A DNA stretch of 64,000 nucleotides from Flavobacteriales bacterium (GTDB lineage: Bacteria; Bacteroidota; Bacteroidia; Flavobacteriales_F; PHOS-HE28): the NCBI GenBank assembly GCA_016715895.1, contig JADJXH010000003.1:806001-870000 (forward strand), written 5' to 3'. This document shows positions 32,715 through 40,733 of this stretch, in pieces; position 1 is the first letter of the stretch, and every line of letters starts with the position of its first letter. Below the pieces are notes generated by a model. The model was not told where the DNA came from. It did not search any database and saw only the letters and a list, made by a program, of their open reading frames with translations. The translations under genes were made by a program, and so were the position numbers.

Positions 32715-33725
32715 ATGCTCAACTTCCACAAGGACCACCAGAACCTGGTCAATGTCGCGCTCGTGGTGTTCGTGCTGCTGAGCATCGGCGTGGCCGTGAT
32801 CCCCGCCAACGAGCTGGCCCTGAACAACTCGCCCCTGCCCGACCTGCCACCGATGACCGCGAGCGAACGACGCGGGCTGGAAGTGTACGTGGCCGAGGGC
32901 TGCGGCACCTGCCACACGCAGCAGGTGCGCAACATCGAGATGGACCGCATGTGGGGCGAGCGGCCGAGCATCCCCAGCGACTACCACTACAGCAAGCAGC
33001 GCCTGGACCTGTGGCGGCAATCGCCCTCCCTGCTGGGCAGTGAGCGCACCGGTCCGGACCTCACCAACACCGGCCGGCGACAACCCGGTGCGCAATGGCA
33101 CCTGCTGCACCTCTACGATCCGCGCATGGTGGTGAAGGGCTCCATCATGCCGCGCCACCCCTGGCTCTTCGAGGAGACCGACACACCCGCGGAGAATGCG
33201 GTGGTGGTGCCCGTGCCCAAGGAGCGCCTGCGCGACAGCAGCAAGGTGATGGTGGCCTCCCGGCGCGCACAGGACCTGGTGGCCTACCTGCTCACCCTGA
33301 AGCAGGCGCCCCTGCCCGGCGGCGGTGATCCGTTCCTGCCCTCGCCTGGGGCGCGCAATGAGGCGGGAGCGAACCCAAGCGCCGGCGACCTGCCCAACGG
33401 CGCCGACCTCTTCGTGCAGACCTGCTCCGCCTGCCATGGTGCCGAGGGCAAGGGCCTGGCCGGCGCCTTCCCACCCCTGGCCGGCAGCCCGGTGGTGAAC
33501 GACCCCGATCCCACGCTGATGCTCTCCATCATCCTGAGTGGCTATGATGCGCGGGCGGAGTACGGCGTGATGCCCGCGCAGGCCGAGCAATTGTCCGACG
33601 CGGAGATCGCGGCCATCGCCAACCACCTGCGCAGCGCCTTCGGCAACGATGCACCCGCCACCACCGTCGATGCGGTGCGCACGGTGCGCGCAACGGTGGC
33701 CCCGGCAACGGCTCTTGTGCCATGA
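32715..33725 (+). CDS. ccoO: cbb3 oxidase diheme subunit: CcoO fused to a C-terminal cytochrome c domain
   Basis: A 336-aa membrane-anchored cytochrome. The N-terminal anchor (LVNVALVVFVLLSIGVAVI) is followed by a CcoO/FixO domain with CGTCHTQQVRNIEMDRMWG and GSIMPRHPWLF (Met ligand). A second c-type domain (CSACHGAEGKGL) near residue 235 ends in a methionine-containing GVMPAQAEQLSD. This fusion replaces the separate CcoP subunit, which is absent nearby. The gene is 4 bases after ccoN and overlaps the next gene. Confidence 0.9.
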   Translation: MLNFHKDHQNLVNVALVVFVLLSIGVAVIPANELALNNSPLPDLPPMTASERRGLEVYVAEGCGTCHTQQVRNIEMDRMWGERPSIPSDYHYSKQRLDLWRQSPSLLGSERTGPDLTNTGRRQPGAQWHLLHLYDPRMVVKGSIMPRHPWLFEETDTPAENAVVVPVPKERLRDSSKVMVASRRAQDLVAYLLTLKQAPLPGGGDPFLPSPGARNEAGANPSAGDLPNGADLFVQTCSACHGAEGKGLAGAFPPLAGSPVVNDPDPTLMLSIILSGYDARAEYGVMPAQAEQLSDAEIAAIANHLRSAFGNDAPATTVDAVRTVRATVAPATALVP

Positions 33726-34003
33726 AGGAACGCGCGCTCCTCACCCTCCTGTTCATCACCACCGGCGTGGTCGTGTGGGCCTGTGATGTGTGCCAGAAGA
33801 ACCAGCCCGCCCCGCTGCGCGGCATCACCCATGGCACGGGCCCACAGGGCCAGTGGGACCTGGCCATGGTGTGGGGCGCGGGGATCATCGTGACCATCAC
33901 CCTGGTCCTCGCCCTGCGCATGCTGCTGAGGCCGGGGGAAGGGCATGCCGGGCACATCAAGCGCATCATCCTCCACGACCCATCCATCCCCCATGGAACC
34001 TGA
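33722..34003 (+). CDS. Small membrane protein in the cbb3 operon
   Basis: A 93-aa protein with a signal-like N-terminal helix ending in the vicinal motif CDVCQKNQP and a second transmembrane segment (AMVWGAGIIVTITLVLALRML). Similar short proteins accompany cbb3 oxidases in Bacteroidota, where a role in assembly or electron transfer is suspected but not shown. The CxxC pair could handle copper or haem thiol chemistry. It overlaps both neighbours by a few bases. Confidence 0.7.
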   Translation: MKERALLTLLFITTGVVVWACDVCQKNQPAPLRGITHGTGPQGQWDLAMVWGAGIIVTITLVLALRMLLRPGEGHAGHIKRIILHDPSIPHGT

Positions 34004-34406
34004 ACGCCTTGTCCGCCTCTACATCGATGATGACCGGGAGCCCTTCGCCGAGTTCGAGCCGCCGGTGAGGTTCGTGCTGGACACCACCCGGCTGCCCGAC
34101 GGGCCGCACACCCTGCGTGTGGTGGCGCGCTCCACCAGCGGCGTGGAGGGGGTGCGCCATGTGCCCTTCGAGGTGCGCAATGGGCCGGACATCGCCGTGG
34201 TGGGCCTCGATGATGGCGATGTGGTGGACGGCCGCATGCCCATCACCATCAACGCCTATGGCAGCGAGCGCGCCGACCGGTTCCTGGTCACCGGCTCGGA
34301 AACGCCCAAAGGCATCCCCGCCTGGGTATGGGCCCTGCTCATCACCTTCCTCGGCTTCGCCCTGTTCTACTTCATCCAATACTGGCACGTACCGCCCGCA
34401 GCATGA
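33993..34406 (+). CDS. Membrane-anchored Ig-like protein in the cbb3 operon
   Basis: A 137-aa protein with a beta-rich, Ig-like region (VRFVLDTTRLPDGPHTLRVVA, then GVRHVPFEVRNGPDI) followed by a C-terminal transmembrane helix (WVWALLITFLGFALFYFIQYW). It carries no haem motif. The ATG at 33993 is chosen because the longer frame starts within the previous gene. It overlaps its neighbours by 11 and 4 bases, indicating tight coupling in the oxidase operon. Confidence 0.7.
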   Translation: MEPERLVRLYIDDDREPFAEFEPPVRFVLDTTRLPDGPHTLRVVARSTSGVEGVRHVPFEVRNGPDIAVVGLDDGDVVDGRMPITINAYGSERADRFLVTGSETPKGIPAWVWALLITFLGFALFYFIQYWHVPPAA

Positions 34407-34804
34407 TGCCCGCACCGCGCGCGGACATCCGGCACCACGACCACATCGTGCTGTTGGTGGACACCTTCTATGGAAAGGTCCGCAACGACGAGCTGCTCGG
34501 CGCCATCTTCAACGGCATCATCGGCGACCGCTGGCCCGAGCACCTGGAGAAGATGCACCGCTTCTGGGGCACCGTGCTGATCAACGAGGGATCGTACACG
34601 GGCACCCCGTTGCGGCCCCATCTGCACATGCCCATCGGTGCGGCGCATTTCGCACGGTGGCTCCAACTCTTCCATGCCACGGTGGACGAGCTCTTCGAAG
34701 GTCCCGTGGCGCAACTGGCCCACCGCAACGCCGACCGCATGGCGGACATGTTCCAGGAGCGCATCGAGCGGTACCGGACGCGTCCGCAGGACTTCATCCA
34801 GTGA
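34403..34804 (+). CDS. Group III truncated haemoglobin
   Basis: A 133-aa globin. The pattern is that of group III truncated haemoglobins: RADIRHHDHIVLLVDTFY, DRWPEHLEKMHRFWGTVL and LHMPIGAAHFARWLQLF, where the proximal His lies in the F helix. Such globins bind NO or O2 and are linked to microaerobic or NO-detoxifying metabolism. It is in the cbb3 operon, overlapping both neighbours by four bases, so it may buffer NO near the oxidase. An ATG at 34406 is an equally good start. Confidence 0.87.
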   Translation: MMPAPRADIRHHDHIVLLVDTFYGKVRNDELLGAIFNGIIGDRWPEHLEKMHRFWGTVLINEGSYTGTPLRPHLHMPIGAAHFARWLQLFHATVDELFEGPVAQLAHRNADRMADMFQERIERYRTRPQDFIQ

Positions 34805-35247
34805 GCTACCGGCTGCACCACCCCATCGCCCTCATCTGTGTGTTCGTGTGGGTGGGCTTCGTGTGCGCCATCAGCTTCATGGAGGCCTGGCTGAAGTTCC
34901 ACGCCCACGGCGTCACCCTGCCGATCGGGCTCGGCATCGGCAGGCTCGTGTTCCAGGCCTTGAACCTCGTGGAATGGGCGATGGCCCTGGCCGTGCTCGC
35001 CGACCTGCTGTGGCGCAGGGAGGCCTGGCCTCCCCGCGGGCTCATCGTGCTGCCCGTGCTCATCCTCATCATCCAAAGCCTCTGGCTGCTGCCGGCCCTC
35101 GACGAACGGGCGCTGCTCGCCATCCATGGTCACCTGCCGGGCCCATCGCACCTGCATCTGATCTACGTGGCCGGCGAGGTGGTGAAGGTGGCTTCGCTGA
35201 TCATCCTCGGCACCCGGCTGGTCCGTGTCACCGCCGTGCAAGGATGA
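34801..35247 (+). CDS. Conserved-looking membrane protein of unknown function
   Basis: A 148-aa protein with four predicted transmembrane helices (ALICVFVWVGFVCAISF, LVFQALNLVEWAMALAVLADLLW, GLIVLPVLILIIQSLWLL, LIYVAGEVVKVASLIILG). Several histidines (LHHPI, FHAHGV, PSHLHL) lie near the helix ends. The start is a GTG overlapping the stop of the haemoglobin gene. It ends the cbb3 operon, and the Crp/Fnr-type site of scdA overlaps its 3' end. Function unknown. Confidence 0.75.
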   Translation: MSYRLHHPIALICVFVWVGFVCAISFMEAWLKFHAHGVTLPIGLGIGRLVFQALNLVEWAMALAVLADLLWRREAWPPRGLIVLPVLILIIQSLWLLPALDERALLAIHGHLPGPSHLHLIYVAGEVVKVASLIILGTRLVRVTAVQG

Positions 35248-35257
35248 CGCACGTCAT
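35244..35257. promoter_or_regulatory. Crp/Fnr-type site before scdA
   Basis: ATGAC-GCAC-GTCAT. The centre (35250.5) is about 30.5 bp before a -7-like TTTATTCG (35281-35288). The same ATGACGCAYGTCAT form occurs at 54566. Confidence 0.6.
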
Positions 35258-35265
35258 TCATTTCT

Positions 35266-35279
35266 GGATATTATTGTCC
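35266..35279. promoter_or_regulatory. GGACA-N4-TGTCC-type operator before scdA
   Basis: GGATA-TTAT-TGTCC. It lies 9 bp downstream of the Crp/Fnr-type site, in the promoter spacer, 37 bases before the ATG at 35316. Confidence 0.55.
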
Positions 35280-35315
35280 TTTTATTCGCGTCATACCTGA
35301 AAGCACCTGCACACC

Positions 35316-36056
35316 ATGTCCATCCCCTTCACCCTCGACCGGACCGTAGGCTCCATCGTGGCCGATGACTACCGCACCGCCGCCGTCTTCAACGCCCATG
35401 GCATCGATTTCTGCTGCAAGGGCGGCCGAACCATTGCCGAGGTATGCCGGGCCAAGGCCATTGAACCGGCCACTCTGGAGGCCGAGCTCCGCCAGGCCAT
35501 TGAGCGCGATGGCGGCACGGGGGACGATGTGAAGCAATGGCCCCTGAGCCGCTTGATCGAGCACATCGAGCGCGTGCATCACCGCTACGTGGAGTCCCGC
35601 TCCACCACCCTGATGCAATTCCTCCACAAGCTCTGCAGCGTGCATGGGGACCGCCACCCGGAGCTCTTCGCCATCCGCGAGGAGTTCCACGCCTGCGCGC
35701 AGGCCATGGCCGCCCACATGAAGAAGGAGGAACTGATCCTCTTCCCCTTCATCAACCAGCTGGAGAAGGCCCGGCTGCACGACCTTCCCGCCCCCACCCC
35801 GCACTTCGGCACCGTGGAGAACCCCATCGCCATGATGGAGCACGAGCACGATGCCGAGGGAGAGCGCTTCCGCCGCATCGCCGAACTGAGCGGCAACTAC
35901 ACCAACCCACCGGATGGCTGCACGACCTATGGCACGGCCTACGCCATGCTGCGGGAGTTCGAGGAGGACCTGCACCGCCATGTCCACCTGGAGAACAACA
36001 TCCTCTTCCCGCGCGCCAAGGCGCTGGAGAAGGAAATGCGCCATGCCACCGCTTGA
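35316..36056 (+). CDS. scdA: Iron-sulfur cluster repair di-iron protein (RIC/ScdA/YtfE)
   Basis: A 246-aa cytoplasmic protein that repairs Fe-S clusters damaged by NO or oxidants. The N-terminal ScdA_N domain is clear (TVGSIVADDYRTAAVFNAHGIDFCCKGG with its Cys pair). The C-terminal hemerythrin-like domain carries the di-iron His/Glu pattern: HIERVHHRYV, VHGDRHPEL, HMKKEELILFPF, EHEHDAEG and HVHLENNILFP. It has both a Crp/Fnr-type site and a GGACA-type operator upstream. A hemerythrin-like gene overlaps its 3' end, and the two probably act together in the nitrosative stress response. Confidence 0.93.
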   Translation: MSIPFTLDRTVGSIVADDYRTAAVFNAHGIDFCCKGGRTIAEVCRAKAIEPATLEAELRQAIERDGGTGDDVKQWPLSRLIEHIERVHHRYVESRSTTLMQFLHKLCSVHGDRHPELFAIREEFHACAQAMAAHMKKEELILFPFINQLEKARLHDLPAPTPHFGTVENPIAMMEHEHDAEGERFRRIAELSGNYTNPPDGCTTYGTAYAMLREFEEDLHRHVHLENNILFPRAKALEKEMRHATA

Positions 36057-36471
36057 ACGGCACGCCCTGCTGCGGCCGGTGAGCCGGGAGCACCATGAAG
36101 GGCTCCTCTTCTGCTGGCGGATCCGGCGTGCCCTGGCCGATGGGAGCGACCTCATCGCGCAGATGCGGAGCGGCAACGCGTTCTACCACCGCCATCTCCT
36201 GCCCCACTTCGCCATCGAGGAGGAGGCCGTGTTCCCGGTACTGGGCGCGGGCGACCCCTTGGTGAAGCGCGCCATCAGCGAACACCGAAGGCTCACGCGC
36301 CTCTTCCTCTCCACGGACGATCCGTTGCGCGACCTCTCCCGGATCGAGGACGAGCTGTCAGCGCACATCCGCTTCGAGGAGCGGGTGCTCTTCCCCCGCA
36401 TCCAGGCCTTGGCCACGGAAGAGCAGCTGGAGCGCATCGACCGGTTGCACGGGTTGCTGGCCGGGGGCTGA
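36043..36471 (+). CDS. Hemerythrin domain-containing protein
   Basis: A 142-aa four-helix protein. The di-iron ligand pattern is visible: SREHHEGLLF, YHRHLLPHFAIEEEAVFP, ISEHRRLTRLF and HIRFEERVLFP. Such small hemerythrins bind O2 or NO, or assist Fe-S repair. It starts inside the scdA gene (14-base overlap), so it is co-translated with RIC. A histidine kinase gene with its own promoter follows 30 bp later. Confidence 0.85.
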   Translation: MPPLERHALLRPVSREHHEGLLFCWRIRRALADGSDLIAQMRSGNAFYHRHLLPHFAIEEEAVFPVLGAGDPLVKRAISEHRRLTRLFLSTDDPLRDLSRIEDELSAHIRFEERVLFPRIQALATEEQLERIDRLHGLLAGG

Positions 36472-36500
36472 GCGCCTTGGTGCCCGCCTACCTTTGCACC

Positions 36501-37616
36501 ATGGGTGGAACGGCGACACCGCTCAGCCTTGCGGACGGTCCGGACGAGCGATTGCGCGAGCGCATCAAGGAACTGGGCTGCCTCTATGCTGTGGCGCGCA
36601 TCGCACAGACCCAGGAGCTGGGCCTGGAACCGATGCTGGTGGCCACCGTGCGGACCATTCCCCAGGGCTGGCAGTGGCCCGATGAACTGTGGGTGTCCCT
36701 GGAACTGGACGGCCACAGCTACGGGATCGAACACTCCGAGGGCCCGGCGCTCCAACAGCCCATCGGCATAGACGGCGAAACACGGGGCACCCTGCGCGTG
36801 GGGTATCCCCCGGCACGGGCCCATGGCACCACACCCCTGTTCCTGCCGGAGGAGGAGCTGCTGCTGGAGAAGCTTGCCACGGAGGTGGCCACCATGGTGG
36901 ATCGCCAGGAGAAACGTGAGCGCCAGCGCCTCTTCGAGGCACGCATGCTGCAGCAGGACCGCTTGAACGTGCTTGGCGAGCTCACCGCGGGCATCGCCCA
37001 CGAACTGAACACGCCGTTGGGCAACGTGCTGGGCTATGCCGAGCTGCTCATGGCCGGTGAACGGGACCCCGCGCGCCGCGAGGACCTGCAGCGGATCATC
37101 GACTCGGCCCTCACCGGCCGCGAGGTGGTGAAGCGACTGATGTACTTCAGTTGCGAGATGCCCAGCCAGTTCCGCGAGCAGGACCTGAACACCGTGGTGG
37201 AGGGCGTGCTGCGCCTGCTGCGGCGCCAAGTGGACGAGGCCAGTCTGGAGCTGCGGACCGACCTCACCGCTCCCCTGCCGCCGGTGCGGCTGGACCGCGT
37301 GCAGTTCGAGCAGGTGCTCACCAACCTGGTGCTGAACGCCGTGGCGGCCACACCAGCGGGTGGTCGACTGCACATCGCCACGGAAATGGCGGACGGACGA
37401 GTACAACTGCGCGTGAGCGACACCGGGCACGGCATCGCCCAGGAGCATCTGCGGAAGATCTTCCAGCCCTTCTTCACCACCAAGCCGCCGGGCGTGGGCA
37501 CGGGCCTGGGCCTCTCGGTGGTGCACGGCATCATCAAGGGTCATGGCGGCGACATCCGTGTGGAGAGCACGCCGGGCGAAGGCGCCACCTTCATCATCAC
37601 CCTGCCCGCCGCATGA
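36501..37616 (+). CDS. Sensor histidine kinase, NtrB-like soluble type
   Basis: A 371-aa kinase without membrane segments. Residues 1-130 form a GAF/PAS-like sensory region of unknown ligand. The kinase core has the H-box GIAHELNTPLGNVLGYAEL, N-box NLVLNAVAATPAG, G1 DTGHGIA, F-box FQPFFTT and G2 GTGLGLSVVHG. A perfect -7 element TACCTTTG (36489-36496) ends four bases before the ATG, suggesting a leaderless message. The response regulator gene overlaps its stop codon by four bases. Confidence 0.9.
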   Translation: MGGTATPLSLADGPDERLRERIKELGCLYAVARIAQTQELGLEPMLVATVRTIPQGWQWPDELWVSLELDGHSYGIEHSEGPALQQPIGIDGETRGTLRVGYPPARAHGTTPLFLPEEELLLEKLATEVATMVDRQEKRERQRLFEARMLQQDRLNVLGELTAGIAHELNTPLGNVLGYAELLMAGERDPARREDLQRIIDSALTGREVVKRLMYFSCEMPSQFREQDLNTVVEGVLRLLRRQVDEASLELRTDLTAPLPPVRLDRVQFEQVLTNLVLNAVAATPAGGRLHIATEMADGRVQLRVSDTGHGIAQEHLRKIFQPFFTTKPPGVGTGLGLSVVHGIIKGHGGDIRVESTPGEGATFIITLPAA

Positions 37617-38953
37617 ACGCGACCAGCTCCCCTTCCGTCCTGCTGGTGGACGATGCCCGCGACATGCTGGAGCTGCTGCGCCGCAGCATGAACGCCATGG
37701 GCCTCACGCCGTTCACCGCCAACAACGTGGTGGATGCGATCGACGTGCTGCAACATGGTCCGGTGGACCTGGTGATCACCGACCTGAACATGCCCGAGGT
37801 GAGCGGCATCCAGCTGGTGCGGTACATGGGCGAGCACTTCCCGGACATCCCCGTGCTGGTGATCACCGGCTACCCCAAACTGGAGGATGCCGTGCAGGTG
37901 ATGAAGCTGGGCGCGGTGGAGTACATCGTGAAGCCCTTCACCCAGGAGGAACTGCGGGAGGCGGTGGAGCGCGTGCTGAGCTCCCTGGCCGCGCGCACGC
38001 CCGAAGCCCCCGCGCCGGAGGAGGTGCGTGAAAGCTTCCACGGCATCCTGGGCCGGTCGCCCGCCATGCAGGAGGTGTACCGCATCATTGAACGCACGCG
38101 GAACAACCGCGCCACCGTGCTGGTGACCGGCGAAAGCGGAACGGGCAAGGAGATGGTGGCGCGCGCCATCCACTACAACAGCGCCTTCGCCGCCGCACCC
38201 TTCATCGCGGTGAACTGCGGCGCCATCCCGGACCAGTTGCTGGAGAGCGAGCTCTTCGGTCACATGAAGGGCGCCTTCACCGGGGCCACCACCAGCAGGG
38301 TCGGCTTCTTCCAGGCCGCGGACGGCGGCACCCTCTTCCTGGACGAGATCGGCAACGCCTCGCCCGCCGTGCAGGCCAAGTTGCTCCGTGCCATCCAGGA
38401 CAAGGAGATCACCATGCTGGGCGCCACCAAGCCGCAGCACGTGAACGTTCGCCTGATCTCCGCCGCCAACAACGACCTGCTCGCGATGATCCGCCAAGGC
38501 ACCTTCCGCGAGGACCTCTACTACCGCCTCAACCTGATCAACATCCACCTGCCGCCCCTGCGGGAGCGTGTGGAGGACATCCCCCTGCTGGTGGAGCACT
38601 TCAACCACAAGTTCAGCCGGGAACTGGGCAAGAAGCCCCTGCGCATCCCAGCGCGGATCCTGGAGACCTTCGCCGGCTACCCGTGGCCCGGCAACGTACG
38701 CGAGCTGGAACACCTGGTGCACCGGCTGGTGATCCTGAAGGACGGGGCCGTGGACATGGACGACCTGCCCGCGCACATGAAGATGCCGACACCGCAGACC
38801 ACGGCGTCAACCGCGCTGGTGAGCCTGGCCGAGCTGGAGCGGCAGCACATCCTGCGCGTGCTGGAGTCCACCGGCCAGAACAAGACCCGGGCCGCCGAGG
38901 TGCTGGGCATCGACCGCAAGACCCTTCGCGAGAAGCTGAAGGGGCTGGGGTGA
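37613..38953 (+). CDS. Sigma-54-dependent response regulator (NtrC family)
   Basis: A 446-aa protein with receiver (phospho-acceptor Asp in LVITDLNMPE), AAA+ and Fis-type DNA-binding domains. The AAA+ part has Walker A GESGTGKEMVAR, the sigma-54 contact loop GAFTGATT, Walker B GGTLFLDEIG and the arginine finger region FREDLYYRLN. The C-terminal helix-turn-helix reads KTRAAEVLGIDRKTLREKL. It pairs with the kinase at 36501. Its targets need sigma-54 promoters; an exact -24/-12 core occurs at 1696-1710 and a weaker one at 39118-39132. Confidence 0.92.
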   Translation: MNATSSPSVLLVDDARDMLELLRRSMNAMGLTPFTANNVVDAIDVLQHGPVDLVITDLNMPEVSGIQLVRYMGEHFPDIPVLVITGYPKLEDAVQVMKLGAVEYIVKPFTQEELREAVERVLSSLAARTPEAPAPEEVRESFHGILGRSPAMQEVYRIIERTRNNRATVLVTGESGTGKEMVARAIHYNSAFAAAPFIAVNCGAIPDQLLESELFGHMKGAFTGATTSRVGFFQAADGGTLFLDEIGNASPAVQAKLLRAIQDKEITMLGATKPQHVNVRLISAANNDLLAMIRQGTFREDLYYRLNLINIHLPPLRERVEDIPLLVEHFNHKFSRELGKKPLRIPARILETFAGYPWPGNVRELEHLVHRLVILKDGAVDMDDLPAHMKMPTPQTTASTALVSLAELERQHILRVLESTGQNKTRAAEVLGIDRKTLREKLKGLG

Positions 38954-38963
38954 TCCGCCCCGA

Positions 38964-38982
38964 CCGGGGTATTCCTCCCCGG
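38964..38982 (+). terminator. Hairpin after the two-component genes
   Basis: CCGGGG and CCCCGG form a 6-bp stem around a 7-base loop (TATTCCT), 11 bases after the response regulator stop. No long T-tract follows. Confidence 0.45.
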
Positions 38983-39117
38983 AGCGGAACGCCCCGCCGC
39001 CATGGCACTACCGTAGCGCCGAAGATGCCGCGCACACGATAAGCTGCTGCGTTCCAGTGGAACGCGCATGACCGCACACGCCGGTGCCGGTGGATGATGG
39101 CTGAGCGGCACAGGCCT

Positions 39118-39132
39118 TGGCAAGGGAGGCGC
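39118..39132 (+). promoter_or_regulatory. Weak sigma-54-type -24/-12 candidate before the cysteine-rich protein gene
   Basis: TGGCA with GG and GC at the correct distance (39119-39120 and 39131-39132), but the -12 tetranucleotide is GCGC rather than TTGC. The sigma-54 activator gene is just upstream. Confidence 0.25.
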
Positions 39133-39145
39133 GCAAGCCTCACAC

Positions 39146-39415
39146 ATGCCTCCGAACAAGATCACCACCCCGACCACGCTCTGCTCGAACTGTCTACATC
39201 ACGACAGCTGCATGTTCGAAAAGCAGGCGACCGCTCCCGTGTTGCAGTGTGAGCTGCATGCACTTCCTCTTGTGCCGGAGCGCCCGGCCAGGACCCCGGA
39301 TCCGATCTCGAACGGTACGAGCGGCGGGGGCCTTTGCGCCACCTGCGACCACCGCGTCCACTGCGCGCTGCGCACACCGGACCGCATCGTACTGCACTGC
39401 GAGCACTACCAATAG
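39146..39415 (+). CDS. Small protein with a duplicated four-cysteine motif
   Basis: An 89-aa protein with two similar cysteine motifs: C13-x2-C16-x5-C22-x12-C35 and C64-x2-C67-x5-C73-x11-C85, each ending in a Cys-Glu pair (QCELH and HCEHY). Each set has the right number of ligands for a zinc or Fe-S site, but the family is not recognised. A proline-rich linker separates the halves. It lies 24 bp before the glutamate dehydrogenase gene in the same direction and is probably co-transcribed with it. Confidence 0.72.
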   Translation: MPPNKITTPTTLCSNCLHHDSCMFEKQATAPVLQCELHALPLVPERPARTPDPISNGTSGGGLCATCDHRVHCALRTPDRIVLHCEHYQ

Positions 39416-39439
39416 GAACCACTGAACGAACAACAGACC

Positions 39440-40732
39440 ATGCAACCCAGCACTGCGGTGAAGACCGCTGAAAATCGACAAGGCATGTACAAGGTCGTGA
39501 TGGACCAGTTCGAACATGCCGCCGACATCATGGGCCTGGACCCGGGTGTACGGAAGATCCTGGCCAAGACCAACAGCGAGATCGTGGTCCACTTCCCCGT
39601 GAAGCTGGACAACGGCACCATCGAGGTCTTCACAGGCTACCGCGTACAGCACAACAACGCGCTGGGGCCCTACAAGGGCGGCCTGCGCTACCACCAGACC
39701 GTGGACCTCGACTCCGCCCGTGCGCTGGCCATCTGGATGACGTGGAAGACCGCGCTCGCAGGCCTGCCATATGGCGGTGGCAAAGGCGGCGTGGCGATCA
39801 ATCCCAAGCTCTATTCGAAGAGCGAACTGGAGCGCATCACACGCCGCTTCACCTATGCGCTGGGGGATAACATCGGCCCCGACCTGGACATCCCGGCGCC
39901 CGATGTGAACACCAATCCGCAGATCATGGCCTGGATCGCGGACACCTACTCCAGCACCAAGTCGCCCGCCACGCGCTTCGCCAACCTGCATGTGGTGACC
40001 GGCAAGCCGCTGGGTGCCGGCGGACTGGAGGGCCGCGACCGGTCCACCGGGTTCGGTGTGGTGGCCACGTTGAAGGCCTGGTCCAAGCGCACGGGCAAGC
40101 CCCTGAAGGGCATGCGCTTCATCGTGCAGGGCTTCGGCAACGTGGGCTACTGGACCTCGCACTTCCTGGCCAAGGAAGGGGCCGTGCTCATCGCCGTGCA
40201 GGACGCCAGTGCCACCATCCACAACGGGAACGGCATCGATCCCGAGGACCTGATCCGCCACGTGGAGGCCAACAACCGGAGCATCTCCGGCTACGCCAAG
40301 GCCGGCACCATGGCACCCGAGGAGTTCTTCGGCCTGCCGTGCGACATCGTGGTGCCCGCCGCCCTGGGCAACCAGATCACTGCGGCCAATGCGGGAAGCA
40401 TCAAGGCCCAGGTGGTGGCCGAAGGCGCCAATGGCCCCACGGACACCGAAGGCGAGGCCATCCTGCGCGCCAATGGCGTGGACATCATCCCCGACATCCT
40501 CTGCAACAGCGGCGGCGTGATCGGCAGCTACTACGAGTGGTTGCAGAACAAGCGCAGCGAGATCTGGAAGATCGACCAGGTGCTGGGCATGATCCAGGAG
40601 AAGATCGACACCGCCTTCGAACAGGTGGTGGACACGGCCCAGGAGTTCAAGGTGAACTGGCGCGACAGCGCCTACATCGTGGCCCTGCGGCGCCTGGAGA
40701 AGACCTACAAGGAACGCGGCATCTTCCCATAG
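39440..40732 (+). CDS. Glutamate dehydrogenase (Glu/Leu/Phe/Val family)
   Basis: A 430-aa cytoplasmic enzyme interconverting glutamate with 2-oxoglutarate and ammonia. The substrate-binding segment GPYKGGLRYHQTV and the catalytic Lys region GLPYGGGKGGV are present, followed by PAPDVNTNPQIM and the Rossmann loop VQGFGNVGYWT. Its size matches the hexameric NAD-type enzyme. The transhydrogenase genes begin one base after its stop, so carbon-nitrogen balance and NAD(P)H redox state may be adjusted together. Confidence 0.93.
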   Translation: MQPSTAVKTAENRQGMYKVVMDQFEHAADIMGLDPGVRKILAKTNSEIVVHFPVKLDNGTIEVFTGYRVQHNNALGPYKGGLRYHQTVDLDSARALAIWMTWKTALAGLPYGGGKGGVAINPKLYSKSELERITRRFTYALGDNIGPDLDIPAPDVNTNPQIMAWIADTYSSTKSPATRFANLHVVTGKPLGAGGLEGRDRSTGFGVVATLKAWSKRTGKPLKGMRFIVQGFGNVGYWTSHFLAKEGAVLIAVQDASATIHNGNGIDPEDLIRHVEANNRSISGYAKAGTMAPEEFFGLPCDIVVPAALGNQITAANAGSIKAQVVAEGANGPTDTEGEAILRANGVDIIPDILCNSGGVIGSYYEWLQNKRSEIWKIDQVLGMIQEKIDTAFEQVVDTAQEFKVNWRDSAYIVALRRLEKTYKERGIFP

Positions 40733-40733
40733 C

